DNA of 64,000 nt from Hepsetus odoe (lineage: Eukaryota; Chordata; Actinopteri; Characiformes; Hepsetidae), in contig CM029370.1 of the NCBI GenBank assembly GCA_017165825.1, forward strand, positions 27,910,146-27,974,145, written 5' to 3'. The first letter of the stretch is position 1, and the number at the start of each line of letters is the position of its first letter. Position numbers and translations under genes: made by a program. The notes beneath the pieces were generated by a model. The model made no database searches, was not told where the DNA came from, and worked only from the letters and a program-made list of their open reading frames with translations. Positions 23,112 through 33,979 of the stretch are shown here, one piece after another.

Positions 23112-24550
23112 TACATACATATATATATATATACATACATACACACACATACATACAGTATGTATTTCACCATAAAATATAGTTTATGTGCTAATAAGAG
23201 AAAGACAGCGGGACTGTCCCTGTAATTAGGACATGGAAGTCGCTCTGGATAAGAGCGTCTGCTAAATGCCATAAATGTAAATGTAAGACTCACTGTAGCC
23301 CATCAGCTCTCCGCCTGGAGCCTCAGCCACGATGAAATACTCCGGCCAGTGAGCCAAATACTGCAGGTAAAAGGGAATTCCATACTGTAAAGGAGACGGT
23401 TAAGGAAGGAGACGGTGAGAATCCAGTCCACCGACAGGGACAACAATAAAATACCACCCATTTGCAGTCTGTGGAGGAAACTTGGTTCATGACAAAGGAT
23501 ACAGTCTCAGTTAAAGGGTCCAAATTTCTGCAGGACAAGAAAAAACAGGAACGTATATTAATGGATGAATGTAACACTCGTGTGCAATAAAGCCGCTCTG
23601 CACTGCTTAATGTTCTCCGTCTAGTAAATAACCTGCTCTACTATTAAACAGAAACAGATTCATCCACATCTGATCAAAAGGAATTTATATAGTACATTTG
23701 GGCAGTTAGAGTCATTAATACAGTACTAAAGGAATACAATGAGGTGGAACAGTTCATACACATGTTCTTACAGCCGGTATTTAGAAGTATAAAGTTAAAA
23801 GCTTTTGGAGAAAAGACTGCTTGGGCTCTTGATAAAGGTTTAGTAACTCTGTCAACACACCTTACAGATTAACAGTGTATACATGGTAATAATCAGATTT
23901 AATGAGGGTATATGTGATGTTTTAGTGTATAAATGGTAATGAATCGGGTTTAGTGAGGGTACATGTGATGTTTTAATGTATATATGGTAATAGAGAAATC
24001 CCAGGTTTTAGTGAGGGTATATGTGATGTTTTAGTGTATATATAGTAATAAATCGGTTTTAGTGAGTATATGTGATGTTTAGTGTATAAATGGTAATAGA
24101 AATCAGGTTTGAAGTGAGGGTATATCTGAATATTTGGTGTATAAATGGTAATGATCGTTTTAGTGAGGGTACATGTGATGTTTTAGTGTATAAATGGTAA
24201 TAAATCGGGTTTAGTGAGGGTATATGTGATGTTTTAGTGTATAAATGGTAATAATCGGGTTTAGTGAGGGTATATGTGATGTTTTAGTGTATAAATGGTA
24301 ATAAATCGGGTTTAGTGAGGGTATATGTGATGTTTTAGTGTATAAATGGTAATAAATCGGGTTTAGTGAGGGTATACGTGTTGTTTATGCGTGAATGTGA
24401 CTCGTTAGCTTCTTTGCTAACAGTGTGTTTGGCTCTTCCTCGGTTTGAACGCTGCTGCCACACAAACCACAGCTCCTGAATGAAAAAACGGACTCACATG
24501 TTGTTAAACTTGAACAGGTCGTCGCAGTTAAAAGCCCGCAATGTTGTCAT
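21385..24550 (-). CDS. naa20: N-alpha-acetyltransferase 20, NatB catalytic subunit
   Basis: The GNAT-fold catalytic subunit of NatB, which acts with NAA25 on ribosomes and acetylates N termini starting Met-Asp, Met-Glu, Met-Asn or Met-Gln. Six coding exons: 24550-24498, 23527-23503, 23384-23294, 22624-22489, 21692-21547, 21470-21385. All phases fit and give 178 residues, the same length as human NAA20. The protein starts MTTLRAFNCDDLFKFNNINL. The acetyl-CoA loop is RRLGLA at residues 84-89, after the beta strand HVTALSVAPEF. The protein ends in PLPHPVRPEDIE. It is almost identical to the human protein where compared. Intron 1 holds a 51-bp minisatellite, and the 3' region of intron 4 holds an RTE LINE fragment. 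Confidence 0.97.
21858..22360 (-). mobile_element. RTE-like LINE 3' end in a naa20 intron
   Basis: The best-preserved copy of the tail: VTRMDRIRNEYIRGTDQVGH, then LRWCGRVQRRDEESIKRMML and KRRGRPKRRFMDVVREDMQV. It stays open for about 110 residues. Confidence 0.85.
22849..23046 (-). mobile_element. SINE family A copy
   Basis: Diverged copy next to a TA microsatellite on one side and a CA/TA tract on the other. Confidence 0.7.
23066..23160. repeat. CA/TA microsatellite
   Basis: CA units, then CATA and TA units, in naa20 intron 3. A separate TA run lies at 22,781-22,806. Confidence 0.9.
23210..23285 (+). mobile_element. SINE family B 3' fragment
   Basis: Only the last 75 bases remain, ending 8 bases before the naa20 exon at 23,294. 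Confidence 0.7.
23865..24386. repeat. 51-bp minisatellite in naa20 intron 1
   Basis: About ten tandem copies of a 51-base unit containing GTGATGTTTTAGTGTATAAA and AATCGGGTTTAGTGAGGG. The right-hand copies are almost identical and the left-hand copies are diverged, as expected of an array that grows at one end. Confidence 0.9.
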
Positions 24551-24619
24551 TTTTCTCTCCAGCCGCTGAAATTTAATCTTCCGCCTCTTCTCCTCCGCCG
24601 CCACACACTGAACCGGAAA

Positions 24620-24637
24620 CAGCGCCGCCTGGTGGCC
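24620..24637 (-). promoter_or_regulatory. CTCF-like motif at the naa20 promoter
   Basis: On the minus strand, GCCACCAGGCGGCGCTG closely fits the CTCF core CCACNAGGGGGCGCTG. It lies about 70 bases upstream of the naa20 ATG in a GC-rich promoter patch. Motif match only. Confidence 0.45.
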
Positions 24638-24702
24638 GGAGAGCAAATCCCGCCTCCACCAACCGGCAGCGCCTCAATACCGCAGAGTGAAGACAAACAA
24701 AC

Positions 24703-24771
<69 letters not shown>
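24703..24771. repeat. AACT microsatellite
   Basis: About 17 units of AACT, 150 bases upstream of naa20. Confidence 0.95.
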
Positions 24772-24773
<2 letters not shown>

Positions 24774-24789
24774 ATGAATAAATAAACAC

Positions 24790-25075
24790 ATGTGGGTGGC
24801 ATGGTGGTTCACTAGGTAGTGCTGTCTCCTCACAGTGCAAAGGTCCTGGGTTTGATTCCCAGATGGGACGGTCCCGATCCATTGTGGACATGTTCTTTCC
24901 ATGTCTGTGTGCTTCCTGCGGGAGCTCTGGTTTCCTCCCACCATCCAAGGGACTGGAGATGATAAATTGCCCCGTGAATGTGTTTGTGTGTCCGCCCTGG
25001 GATGGACTGGTGACCTGTGAGAGCTGGATTAGACTCCAGCACCGCTTGTGACCTTGACCAGGAGAAGCGGCTCAG
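24790..25075 (+). repeat. Repeat family C copy
   Basis: Near full length between the naa20 promoter and the Tc1 remnant. Confidence 0.75.
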
Positions 25076-25079
25076 ACAG

Positions 25080-25240
25080 TCACAGGTGGTCTAGAGTTTT
25101 GGGACACCATGTTGTGGGATTGAATACCAGACCAGTAGGTTGCCCTGAGATTGTGGAAGGTACCGTCCCCGTCACTGCTCTGGGTGCTGGATATGGCTGC
25201 CAATTGCTACAGTGTGTGTGGATGAGAAGCAGAGGATGTG
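25080..25240 (+). mobile_element. SINE family A, diverged
   Basis: Weak head with GATTGAATACCAGACCAGTA and part of the body, directly after a family C repeat. Confidence 0.55.
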
Positions 25241-25253
25241 AGCATGATTATTA

Positions 25254-26230
25254 GGCGAAGTGAGTATTTTGAGCATATCATCATTTTTATGCTTATATTC
25301 CAACTTGTTTAAACTTGAATGCTGATTGGATGTAAGCAGATCAGGTGAGGTGTATTTGTGTAATGAGGGGGTGTGGCCTCAGGAGATCAACACCCTGTAT
25401 CAAGGTGAGCAGAATTATTAGGAGCTCATTTTCCTCCTCCGGCACAATGAGTTAAAAAAGAGAGAGAAGCAGCACTCTTGAAAGATAAGATACTGGGCCG
25501 TGATCACAGAACCATCAAACAGTTCACAGTAAATAATCAACAGTGTCACAAGAAACGTGTTGAGAACAAAAGATGCAAATGAACTGCTGAAGCTTTGAGA
25601 AGAATCAAACGTGAAGCTACCAGGAACCCATGATCCTCCAGTGCTGTCATATTCCAGAACTGAACCTACCTGGAATGTTCAGAAGAACAAGGTGTTCAGT
25701 GCTCAGAGACGTAGACAAGGTAAGGAAGACTGAAACCCCACCACCAGTGAACAAGACACAGGCTGAAACATCAAGTCTGGACCAAGAAACATCTCCAAAC
25801 AGATTTTTTAGGTTTTATGGATGTCCATCTTGACAGACCAGATGGACGGGCCCATGGCTGGATCAGTAATGGGCACGGAGCTCCTCTTCCACTCAGACTC
25901 CAGCAAGGTGGAGGTGGGGTACTGGTATGGGCTGGTATTATTAAAGTAGTTGGACCTTTTCAGATTGAAGATGGACTCAAAATCAGCTCCCAAGCCTACT
26001 GGCAGTTTTTAGAAGACTTTTTCTTCAAGCAGTGGTTCAGAAAAATGCTGCTGGTCAAATATGTCCATGTTAAACTCAATATCGACTTCTTCATCAGACG
26101 CTGCTCAGTGTGCCTCCTTGACCTTTGTGCCACGCCCCTTGAACTTCCATATAAGGTGTTGTTTTTTGTTACCACAGAGATTCTTCTCAGGATCCATGCT
26201 CGGGGTCCACCTAACACTTTGTGAGGTTTT
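25254..26230 (+). mobile_element. Tc1/mariner transposon remnant upstream of cd109
   Basis: The plus strand carries a broken transposase. The clearest part is LQQGGGGVLVWAGIIKVVGP at about 25,900-25,965, followed by QIEDGLKISSQAYWQFLEDF, the conserved DDE core region. Upstream, the text has many stops. The first 200 bases match the non-coding left end of a common fish Tc1-like family as remembered. Confidence 0.75.
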
Positions 26231-26383
26231 GTTTAAATATAGTCCTGCTTTCTGAATAGTGTTCACAAGCTGCCTGTTTAACCTTCAATGAGGTTTTACA
26301 GGTCCGTCTCACGTTTTTCTCACTCTTTGGGAAGATTCCCTCGGGGACACATAGGTGTGGTCATGGAGGATCAGGTGGACATC

Positions 26384-26390
26384 TATAAAG
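26384..26390 (+). promoter_or_regulatory. TATA box of cd109
   Basis: TATAAAG lies 44 bases upstream of the cd109 ATG, so the start would fall near 26,412 with a short 5' UTR of about 20 bases. An upstream non-coding exon cannot be excluded. Confidence 0.5.
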
Positions 26391-26433
26391 GAATCTGTCC
26401 ATACTGGAGTTCACACCAGCTGGGGATTTGCAG

Positions 26434-29400
26434 ATGGAGAGACTTCACTTTTTAACAGTCCTGGGGTTTCTTGCAGGGGTTCATGGAGCCAAAAACACAT
26501 CGAGGTAAAAAGATAAAAGCAACATTTGTCTCTGCCGCCTGTGTCTTTGTCTTCATATCAAGCTTCATGAATATTCAGCGACAGATTGAATTATGTCTGT
26601 AACACCTGATATGCAGAGGCAACTTATTTCTGCAGTTTTTTCATTTCTGACTTTGCTTCCCTCTTAGCTCTGATCCGAGCCCTTCTTACCTGATCTCAGC
26701 CTCCAGAGCGGTGCGTCCGGGGATCCCAACCACACTTTCAGTCACGAACCTCAGAGATTCTCCCGTTTTAGTCATCTCAGAGATCACCCACGGAAATACC
26801 AGCATCCGAACTCAGAGCAGCATCGCGGGAGGTAAACGGACAATGAGACTCATTTACGTCTCCAAAAGAGAAGAGCATTAATGTTGGCTCTTTATTTATT
26901 GTTTTTTGTTCAAAGGGTCGACGCAGATGCAAGTTTTTCCTGCCGTGAGTATCATTTTTCTTTTTCTAACGAGGTCCATTACAAATCGGGAGAGTAAAAG
27001 CAGTCATCTCTACTTGCAAATGTATCCATTTCAGCAGTAATGCACAAGATCATGAATTCACAGTTCTGGTGATTTCTAGTTTTATGCAATATCTTCTGAA
27101 TGTTATTCCAAATATGATGCAAAGTACAGTCCAGTAGAATATACTTTATTACATGAATACGTACAGACATAAACAATAAGCACTGAACAAAGAATCTAAA
27201 TCAGATCAATATCTGGTGTTTCTACCTTTTGCCTTCAAAGCAGCATCAGTTCTTCTAGGTACACTTGCACAAAGTCAGGGATTCTGTAGGATTATAGTCG
27301 GTGTCTGATCAACCAGTTTTACCAAACAGGTACTGGTGATCATCAATGTCACACGGAGGCTGAAACACTGTCATGTTTGGAACGACCGACCGGCCGAGTG
27401 TGCAAGTGTACCTAGAAGAACTGATGCTGTTTTGAAGGCAAAGGGTGGTCACACCAAATATTGATCTGATTTAGATTCTCTTTTGTTCATTCACTGCATT
27501 TTGTTGATTGATGAAAATGAAGGATTCACACTTCCATTTCAGAAAGCGTTCTGTTTACAGACTTTTTTCACACCTGCCTAAAACTTTTGCACAGTATTGT
27601 ATATAACATACCTTAAACAATTAAACAAATAATAATAATAATAATAATATAACAACAACAACAACAACAATAATAGATAAAGAAAAGAAAACTATTAATA
27701 TTAATAATAATAGTAACAATAAACAATTATTACTACTACTACTAATAATAATAATAATAACTATACATTTAACAGACGCTCTTATCCAGAGCGACTTCCA
27801 CGTCCTGATTACAGGGACAGTCCCGCTGGAGATGCTCAGGGTTAAGGGTCTTGCTCAGGGACCCAGTGGTGGTAGTGCTAGAGGTGGGATTCGAACCTGG
27901 GACCTCTTGATCCAGAGGTCTGTAGGCAAGTACCACCACTAGACCACCACCACCCTCCAAAACCCCTAAATTCCATTTTGCTCAGAGTGCTTTACAGAAA
28001 ACTGTGTCAGAAATCCATCATGGAAAAAAAAGTAAAATGAAAAAAAATATTCAAGTTCAAAATAAAGTGAATAAATACAGTATTTTAATAGAAGTGCAGA
28101 AATAAGTATAAACAATGATCCCAAACCTGTATCTGAAATGTTCTAGCTGTTAAAAGGATAAAATTAGGGAAATATTTTTAGCTTTCTGTTCAAATATTTA
28201 GTGAACTGATATCTGTAGGTAATGAGTTCTAAAGTTTTAGGGTGCAGCTCACAAACCGTGGTCTAAATTCACTTTCTTTCACCTGCTGCTGAAAGCTTTC
28301 AGTAAAACAGCAGCACATGATCTGGAGAACTGCTCAGGTACAGAGACTGGACTGAACATGAGAGACAACAACACTGTCCTTCAGGAAGATCTGGAGAACT
28401 GCTCAGGAACAGAGACTGGACTGAAATGAGAGACAACAACACTGTCCTTCAGGAAGATCTGGAGAACCTTCCTCAACGATACAAAAAAACAAAGCGGTCA
28501 TATGAGATGGCACTTTAGGATCATTTTTGGAAGAAATCTCTTTGGTAAATGTGCTGATGAATTCCATCAGAAAGATCAGATTGTGGCTTGATCAGTAGAT
28601 CAGATAAAGACACGTGTTCACCCTGAAATAAAAAATGTCCCTTGAGTCTAACAGTGGAGGTGAAGTGTAGAGCAGCTGTGCAGATAAAGGTAAAGAGGTG
28701 ATGTTTTCAGCTTTATAGGCTAAGATTTTAAGTAAAGCAGGGACAGACATTATTTTTGTCTCCAGCTGCCAAGAAGTTGATCCATGCTTACCTTTTCTCA
28801 CCCGGACGACCGTAATGCAGGTTTTAGTGGATTAATTAAAAGAAAATGGACAGAATGCACACTCCTGGTGGCCTGCTTCTCTTAAAATTGATTTGAAATA
28901 CTTTTATTAATGCAAGCATCCAAACAGGTCTAATACATCATCCAGCTCTTCTTATACGTTACCCAATTAAAACCAAACCAAAGACATGGAACCCCCTTTC
29001 TGCTTTCTGCAGACCCCTCCAGGAATTTTTTAAAAGCAGCATTAAATACACTTCTTAATCCACCTTTTAATTCATTTTTAATTGACGTATACACATTTAT
29101 ATATATTACACATAATAACACATAATATAATTAATGGGGAGCAGTAACAGATTCGAACCCCGACCTTCTGATCCTGGGGCCTAGTTCTTAAACACTAGGT
29201 CACCGCTTTTTACTGCATAATATATGCAAATTACACAACATATGCTCTCTTTTTAACATATTTTTAAAACACATTCTCCTTCTTTTTCTTTATTTTGAAA
29301 GGCTATATTTGGCCTGTTATTTTATGGTCCGTTCTATTAAAATAAATAAATAGAATCTCAGACTCTTAGATGAATTGTCGGAATAATCCTAGCACGATTA

Positions 29401-32400
29401 TTACATTCTCTCCGACTCTCGCTTTCCCCAGATTCCTGAGAATGACCTGAGCAGCTGGTTCCCGTATGAGCTGACGGTCAGCGGCTATACAGGAGGAACT
29501 CTGGTCTTCACTAACTCCACCATGCTGCACTACAGCCCCAAAAGCATGTCTATATTACTCCAAACTGACAAGCCCAACTACAAGCCAGGCCAGACTGTGA
29601 AGATCCGGGCGGTGGTCATTACCCCGGACAGCAAGCCGTTCGACACACAGATAGACGTTGTCATTGTGGTGGGTGTTAAAGAGCAATTCCAGCCTCAGAC
29701 TAGGGGTTCTTGTATTGTTTGTCGTAGTGCTGTGTAGTGCAGGATTAAACCCCCTCAGCCTGAGCAGTGGTAGGATACTCGGCTATGACCCGAGAGGTCC
29801 CAGGTCCCAGGAAAAAACATCCACTTTCATCTTATACCTGATTCAAGAATCACACTTTAATATTTTCCCTAATTGTTCAGTCTTTGTATTTATGATCAAA
29901 ATGATAATACGACCAACGTTTCTATCTACACCTTCTTGAGGTTTCCATTTCAAAGCCTTTTCTTCATTTTTGTCTGCACGAGGCAGGATCCTAGACAGAA
30001 TCTGATCCATCAGTGGCTTTCAGTGGCCACCGATCTCGGCACAGTATCTAGAGAGTTCCAGCTTTCTGAGAATCCTCCCCTTGGCAAGTGGGAAATTGTG
30101 GCTTCAATAAACGTAAGTTGCTTAACTGATATGTTTTACAAATATATATGCAATAGATTTGCATTTCCCCCCAAAAGCTCATCATAAAGAACATCCGAAT
30201 GTATCGTTCTCATTTACAGGAAGTGACACAGCGGCAAGTATTTGATGTCAGTCATTACGGTAAGTCTGCGGTGTAATTTAATACTCAGCACGTATTAAGC
30301 CGTAAGACGCTCACTGTGTCCTAAATCACAAATGTCGCTTTGTGTGAATCCTCAGTGCTCCCCAAATTCGAGGTTGTGCTGGAAGCGCCCAGAGTGCTTT
30401 ACTATGAAGATCACCTGGTGTATACAGTTACTGCACAGTGAGTCTCTTCACCTTTCGTCTACGCTACACAGTACACAACCAGGACATTCAAAATCCATCG
30501 CCGTGACGGGCTGAATATAGAACCTGGCTGTTTGGTGTGGAATCTTCCTACTCTGTGTTTTCTGGGTGTGTAACTGGAATGTTTAAGATTAAACGATAAT
30601 ATAAAACTGGGGCAGCGTTTAGTGGTTAGGGACGAGGCCCCAGGATCAGAAGGTCATGGGTTCGAGTCCCAGACCAGTAGCTTGCCCTGAGGTTCCCTTG
30701 AGCAAGGTACCATGCCCATCACAGTTCCCTGGGTGCTTTCAAGGGCTGGCCACTGCTGCACGGCGTGTGTGGGTGAAATACTGAGGCTGCATTTCGGCGT
30801 GGTTCACTGTGTGCTGTGTTTCATGATGACAAAATAGTCACTTTCACTTCACCTTCAAGACATCAAAACAGCAGTATCACAAACACCGTCTCAGTCATGC
30901 ACTGAACTTTTTGGATGCATTAAATGATCGGGTTCCCGTCTACGTCACTGTGAATTTGTTCAAATGTGACTATAAACTAAACAGGAAAACACTGGTGATT
31001 GTTTCATTCTTTCTTTTTTAGATACTTGTATGGGAAGCCAGTTATGGGAAACTTAACTGTCAGATATGTTTATGGCTTCAGTGGTATTGAAGTCCATTCT
31101 GAAGACACGACATTGGTGAGTGTTTGGAAATCTACGCTGCAGAAACAGATTCTGTAAAGCATTGGGATAACAACGTGTCCCTCTGTTATAGATCGATGGC
31201 ACGGTGGATTTAAGCTTCAATGTTCCTCTGCAGCGGCAGAAGCGCTCTAGTAATTATATGGGGTTCCATTATGGAGGATCCAACACTGGTGAATATATCG
31301 ACGTGGAGGTGCAGGTCACAGAACTCTTGACTGGTAAATAGTTTCACATTTAAAGCAGAATTTGTGTGATAAAAGAATATTTTAAGACGTTTATGGGGCT
31401 GGCTTTGCAGCTGCACAGCGTCGGTTGCATTTAACATCATTTCCGTGCAACTTCACGCACAAGATTCGCGCTGAACACTTTCAGTTGGCATTCTGCCAGA
31501 CAACCATCCTTGCTTTATAAAGTCACTTGCAACCGGTTGCATTTCATATTTGCAGCGTTTTTATCATGTGCACATTTTTCCAGCCGCCATTGCCATGCTT
31601 CCGCCATGCATCTGCGTTTCTCTATTTCATTTTGTCATTTATTTTTTCAATCTGCTGTATGTAAGGCCTCTGAAAATGAATAGCAGCTCCAGTTTAACCC
31701 CAGCAGTTTAAAGCTGCCCCACAGTGAAAGGCCCTGGGTTCAATTCCCGGGTCCTGTAGATGTGCTTGTTCAGGATGAATTTGAGTGTTCAAAAACAAAA
31801 ACACGCACTCACTCACTCATTATCTTAACCACTTATCCTGCTGGGTATACCAGTACCCAGTACTCATTGGGTGACAGGCTAGAAGCAGGTTGCCTTCCTT
31901 CACAGAGCAGAGAAGAGAGGGGAAGAATAGAATGCTGGCAGGTTGGATGGTGATGGTGGTTTAGTGGTAGGATATTTGGCTATGGCTCAAGAGGTTTGCA
32001 GATTCGAATCCAACCTCCAGTACTTCCACCATTGGGTTCCTGAGCAAGACCCTTAACCCAGAGTTGCTCCAGTAATAGTCGCTGTAAGGAGGAATTGGAA
32101 GTTGCTCTGGAGAAGAGCGTCTACTTAATGCTGCAAATGTAACTTGGTTCCAAAGAGGAGGTTTATGGGTGTGGTGAGAGAGGACATGCAGAAAGGAGGA
32201 AGATGCAGAAGACAGGAAGAAATGGAGATGAATGATTCACTGTGGTGAGTCCTTACAGGAGCACCCTAAAGAAGAAGTCACTCACAGGGCAGGCTTTTTT
32301 CTCCTGAAGTTTCAGGATGTTGACTGCAGTTTCACTGTGTGTCTTTAATTCACTGCTATGTTCTACAGGTGTCTCCCACAACAGCACTGTCCGGATTTCT

Positions 32401-33940
32401 ATCGTCATGCATAGATATAATCTGGAATTTCAGAACTATCCCAGTACCATAAAGCCATCTCTCAGCTTCTCAGCCCAGGTTGGTGCTCTTTGTTGCCATC
32501 AAGGCATTTAAGGTGACCTTCCACCTGCTGGAGACTCCCTGAGCTCCAACTACATTAAAGGTCTGCTGTATGTGTAGTCAAAGGCTGTAGCCCATCATTC
32601 ATTGGTCAGTCTGTGACCCAAGAGCCACTGCTGACTCCAAGTGATTTGTTCAAATTTATCTCTGTAACACATTGAAACCATCAAAAGGCTAAATATTAAA
32701 ATTCAGCCTGCTAGAAATATAAATGATAATGTTTTACGTCTGTATTATCATGAAGAATTACTGTCTGGCTGCTTATTTGATTCTTATAATTAAAGTACAA
32801 AAAGGAATTTTAAAAAAGATTTAAAAGCTTAATATTAATGTGATTATGCATTTTGTTCTTATTTTATTTTATATAATAAAGGCAGCGGTGGCCTAGCGGT
32901 TAGGGCGTTAGCCGCATGATCGGAGGATCGGGGGTTCAAACCCCTTCCCAATAGGTTGCCCTGAGGTACCCTTGAGCAAGGTACCGTCCCCATCACTGCT
33001 CCCCGGGCGCTTTCAATAGCTGCCTACTGCTGCACGGGTTTGAGTGTGCATGGGTAAAATGCAGAGGTCCAATTTCGTTGTGCTTCATGTGTGCTGTGCC
33101 GTGACCTCGCAATGACAAGGGTTGTCACTTTCACTTAAATCTTTATGGTGCTGAAATAACATACATTCAATATATTAAATGATTGGCAATTGCAAAAAGT
33201 AACTAAGAATAATAATGTACTCCACTGAAACAAACAAACAAACAAACAAATAAATAAATACGCCTAATATAAAGAGCAAGTAACCCTGGTTGAATAATAA
33301 ATGTCAATTTTGAATGTAAATCTCATGTTCTGTATGTATGAATGGATGGTCATGTGTCAAAAAGGGGTAAATAAAATGGCACATTCAATAAAATGCTAAT
33401 TATTTTTTCTTATTTTAATACGTTAGATTTTTTTAATAATAGAGTGCCGGTGTACCTTTTTTAACATCAGTCTGAAGAATGCTCTTCCCGCTTTTGCAGC
33501 TAAAACTGTCCATTTACAACAACCAGACCCTGACCTTAGAGGACCAGGGCAGGAATGTGAGCATAACCATCAGTCAGCAGACCCTCAGTCCCTGGACTTT
33601 GGGATGGGACGTCCCGGTGAAACCTCAGCCCCGAAAATCCAATTTCTCTCTCCCAGTGGAGGACGCCTTGCTGACCTCCGCCTTCCCTTATCCCTCTGGG
33701 AAAACGCCAGTGAAGAAGTTACAGCTGCCCATTCCTGAAGATGGACTCATCCCCCTCCAGATACAGCTCTCCAAAAACGTGGAGACACTTACCATAGAGG
33801 TAACACTACATCCGGTAACACAGCACTCACTCTCATTCACTCACTTTCTGAGCCGCTTGTCTTAAGAGGGTGCCAAAGCTTATCCCACAGGGCAAAAGGT
33901 GGGGACAGTTTGCCAGTCCATCGCAGGCCAGACACAAAGA

Positions 33941-33979
<39 letters not shown>

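Noticed and set aside
28592..29121. Minus-strand frames in cd109 intron 3 considered as genes
   Set aside because: Neighbouring text on the plus strand loosely resembles decayed LINE sequence (KKLIHAY), and no splice structure or recognised family was seen.
30609..30853. tRNA-gene-like boxes in many places
   Set aside because: All belong to SINE heads (families A, B and C) with SINE bodies attached. No stand-alone tRNA cloverleaf with an intact acceptor stem was seen.
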